This document shows positions 7,525 through 16,323 of a stretch of 64,000 bases of DNA, in pieces. Location: contig CAVOUJ010000023.1 of NCBI GenBank assembly GCA_963699535.1, positions 124,001 through 188,000 of the forward strand, written 5' to 3'. The position numbers and the translations under genes were made by a program. Each line of letters begins with the position of its first letter. Within the stretch, counting starts at the first letter, position 1. The DNA comes from VBDM01 sp963699535 (GTDB taxonomy: Bacteria > Pseudomonadota > Gammaproteobacteria > Burkholderiales > SG8-39). The notes under the pieces were generated by a model that saw only the letters and a program-made list of their open reading frames with translations, made no database searches and was not told the DNA's origin.

Positions 7525-9222
7525 ATGTCCGCCGAGATCAAATCGCACCTCACCGACTTGCTCACGCGAGCTCTTGCCAAGGTCGCCCCGCAGCAGCCGG
7601 GCACGCTGATTTCCCTGGAGCGGCCCAAGCAGGCGCAGCACGGAGATTTCTCCTGTCCTGCTGCCATGCAGCTCGCGCGCATGCTGAAACGCAGCCCGCG
7701 GGAACTGGCCCTTGAACTGGTGGCAGCGTTGCCTCCGTCCGATTGGCTCGATCGCGCCGAGGTGGCGGGCTCGGGCTTCATCAACCTGCGCGTGCGCGCG
7801 GCAGCGAAACAGCACATCGTGAAAACCATACTCGCCGAGGAAGCGCGCTACGGACGATCGGAACGCACGCGGGGACAGCCCCTTGTCGTGGAATTCGTTT
7901 CGGCCAATCCCACGGGCCCCCTTCACGTCGGCCATGGCAGGCAGGCCGCGCTCGGCGACGCGATCGGGGCGCTCCTTGAATCGCAGGGCGCTCGCGTCAC
8001 GCGGGAGTTCTACTACAACGACGCCGGCGCGCAGATCCGCAATCTCGGGCTTTCCGTCCAGGCACGCATCCGCGAGAAGCTGGGCCTCACGGCCGAGTTC
8101 CCCGCCGACGGATATCACGGCGACTACGTGCGCGAGATCGCCCAGAAGTACCTCGAGGCAGGTCATGCCGACGGGGAGGATCTGGAAGCGGTCACGCGTT
8201 TTTCCGTTGCGGAGCTCAGGCGGGAGCAGGACCTCGACCTTCAGGCGTTCGGAGTGCGCTTCGACAGCTACTACCTGGAGTCTTCGCTCTACCGGGACGG
8301 CCGCGTCGAGAAGACGATTCAGGCGCTGATTGAAGCCGGGAAGACGTTCGAGCAGGACGGCGCGCTGTGGCTCAGGACCACCGAGTACGGCGACGACAAG
8401 GACCGCGTCATGCGCAAATCGGACGGAACCTACACCTACTTCGTCCCCGACGTCGCCTATCACATCACAAAATGGGAGCGCGGATTCGCCCGGGCGATCA
8501 ACATCCAGGGGTCGGACCACCACAGCACCGTCACAAGGGTGCGCGCCGGACTGCAGGCCGCTTCCTCAAAGTGGGAGCGCAAGATTCCCCGGGGTTACCC
8601 TGATTACCTTCTGCACAAAATGGTCACGGTAATGAAGGGCGGCGAGGAGATGAAGATCTCCAAGCGCGCCGGCTCCTACGTCACGCTTCGCGAGTTGATC
8701 GACGAAGTCGGACGCGACGCCGTGCGCTTTTTCCTCGTATCGCGCAAAGCCGACGCCGAGTTCGTATTCGACGTCGATCTCGCGAAATCCCAATCCGAGG
8801 AGAATCCCGTCTATTACGTGCAGTACGCGCACGCGCGGATCTGCTCGCTCCTCGAGCAATGGAAGGCCCAGTTTGCCGCGGAGGACGGCGCCCTCGTCAG
8901 CGCGCTCGGTTCCGGCCGAATCGGACTGCCGGAAGACGCGGACCTAGCGCCGCTCACGGGCACGCGCGAACTGTCGCTCCTGCAACGCCTCGGGGAGTAT
9001 CCCGAGGTGCTGGAGAATGCCACGGCTGAACTCGCCCCGCATCAGCTTGTCTTCTATCTTCGAGACCTGGCGGGGGAGTTTCACAGTTACTATAATGCGG
9101 AACGGATTCTCGTCGTCGAGACGCCGCTGCGACGGGCGCGACTTGCGCTGTCCCTTGCCGTGCGCCAGGTCCTGCGCAATGGATTGTCCCTGCTGGGCGT
9201 GAGCCAGCCAGAGAAAATGTAG
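7525..9222 (+). CDS. argS: Arginyl-tRNA synthetase
   Basis: Class I aminoacyl-tRNA synthetase that charges tRNA-Arg. The 565-residue product has the ArgRS additional N-terminal domain, the HIGH-type motif HVGHGR inside SANPTGPLHVGHGR (about residue 130), and the KMSKS-type loop MKISKRAG (about 375). The C-terminal anticodon-binding helices include VYYVQYAHARICSLL. An upstream in-frame ATG at 7444 exists, but it precedes the TATAAT at 7497 and does not resemble ArgRS. The ATG at 7525 gives MSAEIKSHLTDLL, which does. The SPOR-domain gene starts 22 bases downstream and may be co-transcribed. Confidence 0.96.
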   Translation: MSAEIKSHLTDLLTRALAKVAPQQPGTLISLERPKQAQHGDFSCPAAMQLARMLKRSPRELALELVAALPPSDWLDRAEVAGSGFINLRVRAAAKQHIVKTILAEEARYGRSERTRGQPLVVEFVSANPTGPLHVGHGRQAALGDAIGALLESQGARVTREFYYNDAGAQIRNLGLSVQARIREKLGLTAEFPADGYHGDYVREIAQKYLEAGHADGEDLEAVTRFSVAELRREQDLDLQAFGVRFDSYYLESSLYRDGRVEKTIQALIEAGKTFEQDGALWLRTTEYGDDKDRVMRKSDGTYTYFVPDVAYHITKWERGFARAINIQGSDHHSTVTRVRAGLQAASSKWERKIPRGYPDYLLHKMVTVMKGGEEMKISKRAGSYVTLRELIDEVGRDAVRFFLVSRKADAEFVFDVDLAKSQSEENPVYYVQYAHARICSLLEQWKAQFAAEDGALVSALGSGRIGLPEDADLAPLTGTRELSLLQRLGEYPEVLENATAELAPHQLVFYLRDLAGEFHSYYNAERILVVETPLRRARLALSLAVRQVLRNGLSLLGVSQPEKM

Positions 9223-9244
9223 TGCTCGACCGACCACCTGCTCC

Positions 9245-9823
9245 ATGAGCCTAGACTACAAGCAGATCGCGCAGCCCAGGACGGACTCGCCCGGCAGCTT
9301 CCTGATAGGTCTTTTCTTCGGGTTTCTTCTCGGCCTCGGCGTCGCTGCGGGAATCGCGGTCTACTTCTTCAAGACGCCCGCGCCCTTCTCCGAAAGGGCG
9401 CGCGCGCCGGACAAGGCTCCGCCCGTTGCTCAGAACCTGCCCGATCCATCCAAGGCGCCGCCGCCCGCCGAGGAGAAGCCGCGCTTCGATTTCTACCGCA
9501 TCCTCCCGGGGCGGGAAGAGCCCGTGACTGACCGCCAGTTGCGCGAGGCGGCCAAGCAGCCTGGAACATCGAAGGATGTCTATTTCATTCAAGCGGGATC
9601 CTTCCAGAACCCTGCCGATGCCGACAGCGTCAAGGCGAGGCTGGCATTGATGGGCCTCGAGGCAACCGTCGAGCCTGCCGACCTCGCGGAAAAAGGCGTG
9701 TGGTACCGAGTGCGTCTCGGACCCTACAAGCGCATCGAGGAGATCAACCGTGTTCGGCAGCAACTGGCGCAGAACGGAGTGGACGCGTCGCTGGTCAGGG
9801 TCAAGGACGTCTCCACGAATTGA
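9245..9823 (+). CDS. SPOR domain-containing membrane protein (FtsN-like)
   Basis: A 192-residue bitopic inner-membrane protein. It has a short cytoplasmic N-terminus, one membrane segment at about residues 19-41 (IGLFFGFLLGLGVAAGIAVY), a Pro/Ala-rich periplasmic linker, and a C-terminal SPOR domain at about 110-187 (VYFIQAGSFQNPADADSVKA ... YRVRLGPYKRIEEINR). SPOR domains bind denuded septal peptidoglycan. The architecture is that of FtsN and DedD, and the argS-SPOR-dsbA order is common in betaproteobacteria. Whether this is the essential FtsN or an accessory SPOR protein cannot be decided from the sequence. Confidence 0.87.
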   Translation: MSLDYKQIAQPRTDSPGSFLIGLFFGFLLGLGVAAGIAVYFFKTPAPFSERARAPDKAPPVAQNLPDPSKAPPPAEEKPRFDFYRILPGREEPVTDRQLREAAKQPGTSKDVYFIQAGSFQNPADADSVKARLALMGLEATVEPADLAEKGVWYRVRLGPYKRIEEINRVRQQLAQNGVDASLVRVKDVSTN

Positions 9824-9848
9824 TTCCAGAGTCCAAGGAGAAAGCCCC

Positions 9849-10487
9849 ATGTTCCTTCGTTTGATGAGCCTCTTCGCCGGCTTGACGCTCGCGTTCGCGG
9901 CGAGCGCCCAGCGCGTCCCCGAAGAGGGCCTCGACTACAACGAAATCAAGCCGCCGCAGGCGACCGACTCTCCGGGGAAGGTCGAGGTGATCGAGTTCTT
10001 CTGGTACCGGTGTCCGCACTGCTACTCGATCGAGCCGGAAGTCGAACAGTGGCGGAAGCGCCTGCCTCGCGATGTCCAGTTCAAGCGCGTACCGGGAATT
10101 CTCGGAGAGGATTGGGCGACAGACGCCCGCATCTTCTTCACGCTCGAAGTGCTGGGCGAACTGGAGAGGCTGCATCGGCCGTTCTTCGACGCTATCCACC
10201 TGCAGGGCGGCGTACGACTCCGCGGCGAGGCATTCGCCAAGTGGGCCGCGGACTGGTTCGCAAAGCAGAAAGTGGACATGGCCAAGTACGACTCCGCGTT
10301 GCGCTCGTTTACCGTCGAGAGCCGACTGCGGCGAGCGGCGCAGATGAGCCGGGACTACCGCCTGGATGGGGTTCCCAAGCTCGTCGTGCATGGCCGCTAT
10401 GCGGTGGAGAGTCGCAAAACCATGTTTGCGACAACGGACGTTCTCATCGGCGAGGCGCGCAAGCAAATCGCAAAGGCAAAACCCTGA
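9849..10487 (+). CDS. dsbA: Thiol:disulfide interchange protein, DsbA family
   Basis: Periplasmic thioredoxin-fold oxidase that introduces disulfide bonds into exported proteins. It has a signal peptide at residues 1-20 (cleavage after ASA), then VEVIEFFWYRCPHCYSIEP with active-site C55 and C58 in the CPHC form typical of DsbA. The helical insertion and the cis-Pro loop GVPKLVV follow. At 212 residues it is normal for the family. AAGGAG lies just before the ATG at 9849, and the SPOR gene ends 25 bases upstream, so the two are probably one unit. Confidence 0.92.
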   Translation: MFLRLMSLFAGLTLAFAASAQRVPEEGLDYNEIKPPQATDSPGKVEVIEFFWYRCPHCYSIEPEVEQWRKRLPRDVQFKRVPGILGEDWATDARIFFTLEVLGELERLHRPFFDAIHLQGGVRLRGEAFAKWAADWFAKQKVDMAKYDSALRSFTVESRLRRAAQMSRDYRLDGVPKLVVHGRYAVESRKTMFATTDVLIGEARKQIAKAKP

Positions 10488-10513
10488 GGGCGCGCTGAAC
10501 GTGCCGGCCCGGA

Positions 10514-11287
10514 TTGTCCTCCAGCCCTAAAGTTTTCATCACCGGCGCTTCGAGCGGGATCGGCGCCGCGCTCGCGGCACACTATGCGCGCGAAGGCGCC
10601 CTGGTCGGCCTGTGCGCCCGGCGCCTTGAAAACCTGCAGGCCTACTTCGCAGGCCTCGCCTGTCCCGGCGCCTGCTACCGCGCGGACGTGACCGACTCCG
10701 GGAGTCTCCAGGCGGCAGCGGGAGATTTCCTTCAGCGCTTCGGCCCGCCCGATATCGTCATCGCCAACGCCGGCGTCAGCGTCGGCACCTCCAGCGAAGA
10801 TGCGCAGGACCTCGCCGTTTTCCGCAGGGTGATGGACACCAACGTGTTCGGCATGGCGGCGACTTTCCAGCCGTTTATCTCAGCCATGCGCCAGCGCGCG
10901 AGCGGAACGCTGGTCGGGATCGCGAGCGTCGCGGGCTTTCGCGGTCTCCCGGGAGGCGGCGCCTACAGCGCGTCCAAAGCCGCCGTGATTGCGTATCTCG
11001 AGAGCCTGCGCGTCGAGCTCCACGGCACGGGCGTGGCGGTGGTGACGATATGCCCGGGCTACATTCGCACGCAGATGACCGCGGTCAACCGCTATCACAT
11101 GCCCTTCATCATCGACGTCGAGGACGCGGCGCGACGCATCGCCCGCGCAATCGCGCGCAAACCCCGCTTCGCAGTCATTCCCTGGCCCATGGCGCTCGCG
11201 GCGTTCGCGCTGCGACGCATGCCCCGGTGGCTGTTCGACCGCGTGTTTTCGCGCGCACCGCGCAAGCCGCGCGGCCTGCCCCTGTGA
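10514..11287 (+). CDS. Short-chain dehydrogenase/reductase (SDR)
   Basis: A 257-residue classical SDR with an NAD(P)-binding Rossmann fold: ITGASSGIG (residues 9-17), NAG at about 80 and catalytic YSASK with an upstream Ser (IASVAG). The C-terminus is basic and partly hydrophobic (AFALRRMPRWLFDRVF), suggesting membrane association, as in several lipid-acting SDRs. The substrate is unknown. I take the TTG at 10514 as start because no ATG or GTG precedes the Rossmann motif in frame. The stop overlaps the start of the BtuF-like gene (GTGA), so the two are translationally coupled. Confidence 0.82.
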   Translation: MSSSPKVFITGASSGIGAALAAHYAREGALVGLCARRLENLQAYFAGLACPGACYRADVTDSGSLQAAAGDFLQRFGPPDIVIANAGVSVGTSSEDAQDLAVFRRVMDTNVFGMAATFQPFISAMRQRASGTLVGIASVAGFRGLPGGGAYSASKAAVIAYLESLRVELHGTGVAVVTICPGYIRTQMTAVNRYHMPFIIDVEDAARRIARAIARKPRFAVIPWPMALAAFALRRMPRWLFDRVFSRAPRKPRGLPL

Positions 11288-12102
11288 ACGGTCCAGAAGG
11301 CAGGCTCGTCGATGCGGCCGGAACGCGCCACGTCCGGGCGAGGGGCGAGGCGCGCATCGTAAGTCTTGTTCCGAGCATTACGGAACTCGTATGCGATCTG
11401 GGGCTTGCGGGACAACTCGTGGGCCGTACCGGCTTCTGCATCCACCCGCGCGAACTTGTTCGCAGCGTCCGCAAGGTCGGTGGTACCAAGAACGTGGACC
11501 TCGGCAAACTGCGCTCGATGCGACCGACACACGTCATCCTCAACGTCGATGAGAACAGGAAAGAGGATGCGCGAGTGCTCGCCGAGTTCGTCCCCGGACT
11601 TATCGTCACGCATCCCCTCTCCCCGCTCGACAACCCTGCGCTCTACCGGCTGATCGGAGGGATTTTCGGGCGAGAGGCGGAAGCCGAAGCCTTGTGCGAC
11701 AGATTCGAGGAAGCGTACGAGGCGCTGCGCTCCTCAGCGGGCGCCCTCCCGGCCGAGCGTGTCCTTTACCTGATCTGGAAAAATCCCTGGATGACGGTCT
11801 CCCGCGATACGTACATCTCGCGCATGCTCGCCCTCGTCAACTGGGAAACCGTTCCCCCAGGCGGAGCGGAGCGCTATCCGAAGATCGACCTCGACGGCGA
11901 GGCGCGCACCGTCCTCCTGTCGAGCGAGCCCTTCATGTTCCGCAAAAAGCACCTTGCCGAGATGCGCGCGCTGCCTGCGCTTCGCGGAAAGAAAATCGCG
12001 CTGATCGACGGAGAGATGACATCCTGGTATGGAAGCCGGGCGATCAAGGGCGTTGCGTATCTCCGCAGATTCCGGGGCGAGCTGGACAGCGCCCCGAGTT
12101 GA
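11284..12102 (+). CDS. BtuF-like helical-backbone metal receptor without signal peptide
   Basis: A 272-residue protein of the periplasmic binding protein class that carries cobalamin, haem or siderophores (PF01497 type): RIVSLVPSITELVCDLGLAG, then VRKVGGTKNVDLGKLRSMRP, VILNVDENRKED, and C-terminal LIDGEMTSWYGSRAIKG. BtuF proteins deliver cobalamin to BtuCD, but this one starts with a polar GTG-initiated N-terminus and no signal peptide, and no permease or ATPase lies nearby. It may be cytoplasmic, or the true N-terminus may differ. The GTG at 11284 overlaps the SDR stop. Cobalamin as ligand is inferred only from family likeness and the B12 theme of the region. Confidence 0.72.
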   Translation: MNGPEGRLVDAAGTRHVRARGEARIVSLVPSITELVCDLGLAGQLVGRTGFCIHPRELVRSVRKVGGTKNVDLGKLRSMRPTHVILNVDENRKEDARVLAEFVPGLIVTHPLSPLDNPALYRLIGGIFGREAEAEALCDRFEEAYEALRSSAGALPAERVLYLIWKNPWMTVSRDTYISRMLALVNWETVPPGGAERYPKIDLDGEARTVLLSSEPFMFRKKHLAEMRALPALRGKKIALIDGEMTSWYGSRAIKGVAYLRRFRGELDSAPS

Positions 12103-12111
12103 TCCGGTTCC

Positions 12112-13158
12112 CTACGAACCCGAACGGACGTAACGAACCACGCCGTCCTCGACCGAGCGCTCGAGCCGTCCCTGGTAGTGGAGGTAATGCAGATGGGCCA
12201 TCGCCTCGCCCATTGCGAAGAAAAGCTGGTGAGTGTCGAGATCGCGGCGAAAGAGCGTGCCGAGCACGTCTGCGGCCGCCTTGGGGGTGTCGCAGACTTC
12301 CTCCAACTCGGCCAGCCGCAGGCGGTGGTGTTCCTTGAGTTGCGCGATGCGCTCCCGCAGGCCGCGGAACGGCAAGCCGTGCGAGGGCAGCGTAAGCGTC
12401 GTCGCAGGCAATTCGGCGTATCGCGAAATCGAATCGAGGAATAGCGCGAGCGGATTGCCTTCCGGCTCGTTCGCCCAAACGCTGACGTTAGTCGAGATCT
12501 TGGGAAGCACCATGTCGCCGGAGATCAGCACGCCGAGCTCCTCGCAGTAGAGCGCGGCGTGCTCGGGCGCGTGGCCGTAACCCATGATGACCCGCCAGCT
12601 GCGGCCGCCGATGCGATGAGTCTGCCCATCCATCAAGCGCCGGTACTGAGAAGGAAAGCTCGGGACGCGCACGCGGTAGTTGCTGCGGCGCTGCTCGAGC
12701 AAGGAAAGCCTTTCACCCGCGGCGCCGTTTCTCTTGAACATCGCGAGCGTGTTGTCGTAGCTGTATCCCGCCTGGCCCTCGCGCTGTGCGTGGGCCGTCA
12801 GGTACTCGCCCTGGGGCATCCAGAATTCCGCAGCCGAACGCTCGACCAGCCACGAAGCGAGACCGGCGTGGTCGGGGTGATGGTGAGTGACGAGGAGGCG
12901 ACCGACGGGCCGGCCGGCGATGCGCATGGCGAATATCCGATCCCACAGAGCGCGCGTCGTGTCGTCGCCAATGCCGCAATCGACGAGGGTCCATCCGGCC
13001 CCGCCCCCGACTTCGTCTTCCAGGAGCCACAGGTTGATGTGATCGAGCGCGAACGGCAGAGGCATCCGCGCCCAGTGCACCCCCGGCGCGATTTCGATCG
13101 ATTCGCCCGCGGCCGGCGGCGCGGCCCGAGGATATTCGAGGATGGATTCAGGACTCAT
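12112..13158 (-). CDS. MBL-fold metallo-hydrolase
   Basis: A 348-residue metallo-beta-lactamase-fold hydrolase with the zinc motif THHHPDHAG (HxHxDH), the later GYGHAPEHAALYC (third metal histidine) and SGDMVLP (bridging Asp). The C-terminal part is a helical extension with QLKEHHRLRLAEL, as in the LACTB2/YcbL-like group that hydrolyses thioesters or nucleic acids. The start chosen is the ATG at 13156-13158 (MSPESILEYPRAAPP); the open frame continues upstream into liuA on the other strand, which is only a shadow. It is transcribed divergently from liuA, so a role in acyl-CoA or thioester hydrolysis is possible but unproven. Confidence 0.83.
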   Translation of the reverse strand: MSPESILEYPRAAPPAAGESIEIAPGVHWARMPLPFALDHINLWLLEDEVGGGAGWTLVDCGIGDDTTRALWDRIFAMRIAGRPVGRLLVTHHHPDHAGLASWLVERSAAEFWMPQGEYLTAHAQREGQAGYSYDNTLAMFKRNGAAGERLSLLEQRRSNYRVRVPSFPSQYRRLMDGQTHRIGGRSWRVIMGYGHAPEHAALYCEELGVLISGDMVLPKISTNVSVWANEPEGNPLALFLDSISRYAELPATTLTLPSHGLPFRGLRERIAQLKEHHRLRLAELEEVCDTPKAAADVLGTLFRRDLDTHQLFFAMGEAMAHLHYLHYQGRLERSVEDGVVRYVRSGS

Positions 13159-13264
13159 TCGCGGGATGCGGGAGTTCTTTCCGACTTGCGGGAGTAGAAT
13201 TGCGGTTACCGCGGACAAAGGCGGGCATTCTAACGTAAAGTAGGTTTCCCCTCTCGCAACTCCC

Positions 13265-14473
13265 ATGGACCGCGCCCAAAATCTCTCCAAGGCCGTGCCC
13301 GCCTTGCCCGGGTTGCGCTTTCGCCTCGGCGACGAGATCGACATCCTGCGCGGGACGGTGCAGAGCTTCGCTGCGACGGAGATCGCGCCGCGCGCTGCCG
13401 AGATCGACCGTTCCAACCAGTTTCCGATGGACCTGTGGAGGAAGATGGGCGCCCTTGGGCTGCTCGGCATCACGGTCGAGGAAGCTCTCGGTGGCGCTGC
13501 CATGGGCTACGCCGCCCACATCGTGGCGATGGAGGAGATCAGCCGGGCCTCGGCGTCGGTCGGCCTTTCCTACGGCGCGCATTCCAATCTCTGCGTCAAC
13601 CAGATCGCGAGGAACGGGAACGCGGCGCAGAAGGGCAAGTACCTGCCGAAGCTCGTCGCCGGAGAATGGGTCGGCGCGCTCGCCATGTCGGAAGCGGGCG
13701 CCGGTTCCGACGTCGTCTCGATGAAGTGCCGGGCCGAATACAGGAAGAACAAGTTCATCCTCAACGGCGCCAAGATGTGGATCACCAACGGCCCGGACGC
13801 CGACGTCATGGTCGTCTATGCGAAGACCGACGCCCACGCAGGTCCGCGGGGAATCACCGCATTCATCGTCGAAAAGAGCTTCAAGGGTTTTTCCGCCTCG
13901 CAGAAACTGGACAAGCTGGGCATGCGCGGCTCGAACACCTGCGAGCTCGTCTTTCGGGATTGCGAGGTGCCCGAGGAGAATGTTCTCTCCGACGTCGGTC
14001 GCGGAGTGAATGTGCTGATGTCCGGTCTCGACTACGAGCGCGCGGTGCTCGCCGGCGGCCCCCTGGGCATCATGCAGGCCTGCATGGACGTGGTCGTGCC
14101 CTACGTGCACGAGCGCAAGCAGTTCGGCCAGCCGATCGGGGAGTTCCAGCTGATGCAGGGAAAGCTCGCCGACATGTACACCACGCTCAATGCCTGCCGC
14201 GCCTACGTCTATGCCGTCGGCCAGGCGCTCGACCGCGGCGACTCCACCGGCGCAGCCGCGCGCAAGGACGCGGCCGGCGCCATTCTCTATGCCGCGGAGA
14301 AAGCAACCTGGATGGCGGGTGAGGCGATCCAGTGCCTGGGCGGAAACGGCTACATCAACGACACCCCGACCGGGCGCTTGTGGCGCGATGCGAAGCTCTA
14401 CGAAATCGGCGCCGGCACATCGGAGATTCGAAGATGGCTGATCGGTCGCGAACTCTTTGCCGAAACAAACTGA
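13265..14473 (+). CDS. liuA: Isovaleryl-CoA dehydrogenase
   Basis: FAD enzyme that oxidises isovaleryl-CoA to 3-methylcrotonyl-CoA in leucine degradation, passing electrons to ETF. The 402-residue acyl-CoA dehydrogenase has ALAMSEAGAGSDV and MWITNGPDADVMVVYAKT for FAD and substrate binding, and KLGMRGSNTCELVF. The catalytic Glu is at about residue 258 in GLDYERAVLAGGPLG, the position used by isovaleryl-CoA dehydrogenases rather than the C-terminal site of other ACADs. It heads the liu cluster; the thiolase follows after 16 bases. The AT-rich spot TCTAACGTAAAG at 13229-13240 upstream could be an operator, but I cannot assign a regulator; no liuR gene is in the window. Confidence 0.94.
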   Translation: MDRAQNLSKAVPALPGLRFRLGDEIDILRGTVQSFAATEIAPRAAEIDRSNQFPMDLWRKMGALGLLGITVEEALGGAAMGYAAHIVAMEEISRASASVGLSYGAHSNLCVNQIARNGNAAQKGKYLPKLVAGEWVGALAMSEAGAGSDVVSMKCRAEYRKNKFILNGAKMWITNGPDADVMVVYAKTDAHAGPRGITAFIVEKSFKGFSASQKLDKLGMRGSNTCELVFRDCEVPEENVLSDVGRGVNVLMSGLDYERAVLAGGPLGIMQACMDVVVPYVHERKQFGQPIGEFQLMQGKLADMYTTLNACRAYVYAVGQALDRGDSTGAAARKDAAGAILYAAEKATWMAGEAIQCLGGNGYINDTPTGRLWRDAKLYEIGAGTSEIRRWLIGRELFAETN

Positions 14474-14489
14474 AACACTGGAGGTATTT

Positions 14490-15676
14490 ATGCAGAAAGA
14501 TCCTGTTGTCATCGTTTCCTGTGCCCGCACTCCCATGGGCGCGTTTCAGGGCGAGCTGAAGGATTTCTCCGCGGCGCAGCTCGGCGCGGCGGCCATCCGC
14601 GCGGCGGTCGAGCGCGCGAAGCTGAAGCCCGAGCAAGTCCAGGAGGTGATCATGGGCTGCGTGCTGCCCGCCGGCCAGGGACAGGCGCCGGCGCGCCAGG
14701 CCACACTGGGCGCGGGCCTTCCGCTGTCAACCGGCAGCACGACGGTGAACAAGATGTGCGGCTCGGGCATGAAGGCGGCGATGTTCGCGCACGACCTGCT
14801 CGCCGCGGGAACGAACGACGTCATGGTCGCAGGCGGAATGGAATCGATGACCAACGCCCCGTACCTGCTCCCCAAGGCGCGCTCGGGCTATCGCATGGGC
14901 CACCAGCAGGTAGTCGACCACATGTTTCTCGACGGCCTGGAAGACGCCTACGACAAGGGCCGGCCTGATGGGCAGCTTCGCCGAGGACTGCGCGGCGAAA
15001 TACCGCTTCACCCGCGAGGAGCAGGACAAGTTCGCCGTCACGTCGCTCGAGCGCGCGCAAGCCGCGAACAAGAACGGCTGGTTCGCCTGGGAGACCACGC
15101 CGCTCGCGATCAAGACGGGCAAGAACGAGCGTTTCATGGAGCAGGACGAGCAGCCCTTCAAGGCCAATTTCGAGAAGATTCCGACGCTGAAACCCGCCTT
15201 CCGCAAGGACGGCACGGTGACCGCGGCGAACTCGAGCTCGATCTCCGATGGCGCGGCGGCGCTCGTGATGATGCGGCGTTCCACCGCGGACAAACTGGGC
15301 TGTACGCCCCTCGCGAACGTTGTCGCCCACAGCTACGCACTCGCAGGAGCCGGCCTGGTTCACCACCGCGCCGGTGGGTGCGATCAGGAAACTGTATGAG
15401 GCGACCGGTTGGACTCCCGGCAAGGTCGATCTCTACGAGGTGAACGAGGCTTTTGCGGTCGTCACCATGGCGGCGATGAAGGAGCACGGCCTGCCGCACG
15501 AGCGCGTCAATGTCCACGGCGGCGCGTGCGCGCTCGGCCACCCGATCGGCGCTTCCGGCGCGCGCATTCTCGTCACACTGATCGGCGCGCTCAGGAAAAC
15601 CGGCGGTAAGCGCGGCGTCGCGAGCCTCTGCATAGGCGGAGGTGAAGCGACCGCCATGGCGATCGAGCTGGTCTGA
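14490..15676 (+). CDS. Acetyl-CoA C-acetyltransferase (thiolase), two frameshifts
   Basis: Thiolase II, which interconverts acetoacetyl-CoA and two acetyl-CoA; here it would finish leucine breakdown. Segments in order are VVIVSCARTPMGAFQGELKD, the acylated cysteine in NKMCGSGMKA, GGMESMTNAPYLL, NVHGGACALGHPIGASG with the catalytic His, and CIGGGEA with the second Cys. The frame changes near 14966 and near 15335, and both are explained by one extra base. Joined, the product is about 395 residues, the normal length. GGAGG precedes the ATG at 14490. The protein is complete in motifs, so sequence errors are likely. The gene sits between liuA and an isomerase/GST pair. Confidence 0.9.
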
Positions 15677-15696
15677 CGCGGCAACGGCGCCAAACG

Positions 15697-16299
15697 ATGC
15701 CGAGCCCGATCGAGTTCTATTTCGACTTCTCCTCGCCCTACGGTTATTTCGCAAGCGAGAAGATCGAGCCGATCGCGGCGAAGCACGCCCGCGAGGTCAC
15801 ATGGCGGCCGATCATGCTCGGCGTGGTGTTCAAGACCACTGGCGGGCAGCCCCTGCCGTCGATCCCCCTGAAGGGCGCGTACTCGGCGCGCGACATCGCG
15901 CGCACGGCGAAATTCCTCGGAGTCGAATACCGCCCGCCTCCCGTTTTTCCGATTCCTTCGATCTCACCCTGCCGCGCCTTCTATTGGATGGATGCGCAAG
16001 ATCCGAAACGCGCCAAGCAGCTCGCTCGAGCGCTTTATCGTGCCTACTTCGTGGAGAGCGTCGATATTTCGAGCACCGACAACACGATCTCCGTGTGCGC
16101 CAGGTTCGGCTTGAAACCGGACGAGGTCCGAGCGGCTCTCGCCGATCAGGCGATCAAGGACCGCCTGCGGAGCGAAGTGGACCACGCCATCGCGCGCGGG
16201 ACCTTCGGCTCGCCCTACATCGTTATCGACGGCGAGCCTTTTTGGGGTTCGGACCGCCTCGATCAGATCGATCGCTGGCTGCAAACCGGCGGCTGGTGA
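15697..16299 (+). CDS. 2-hydroxychromene-2-carboxylate isomerase family protein (GST-kappa/DsbA-like)
   Basis: A 200-residue thioredoxin-fold protein of the HCCA isomerase/GST-kappa group: IEFYFDFSSPYGYFASEKIE at the N-terminus (Ser rather than a CxxC pair), then a helical domain, and FGSPYIVIDGEPFWGSDRL near the C-terminus. Named members isomerise chromene carboxylates in naphthalene degradation with glutathione. Many others of this group sit in acyl-CoA catabolic operons with unknown substrates. It starts 20 bases after the thiolase and is followed by a GST, so it is part of the liu-region transcript. The actual reaction is not deducible. Confidence 0.85.
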   Translation: MPSPIEFYFDFSSPYGYFASEKIEPIAAKHAREVTWRPIMLGVVFKTTGGQPLPSIPLKGAYSARDIARTAKFLGVEYRPPPVFPIPSISPCRAFYWMDAQDPKRAKQLARALYRAYFVESVDISSTDNTISVCARFGLKPDEVRAALADQAIKDRLRSEVDHAIARGTFGSPYIVIDGEPFWGSDRLDQIDRWLQTGGW

Positions 16300-16323
16300 T
16301 AACCGCCAGTCGATCCTGATTCG

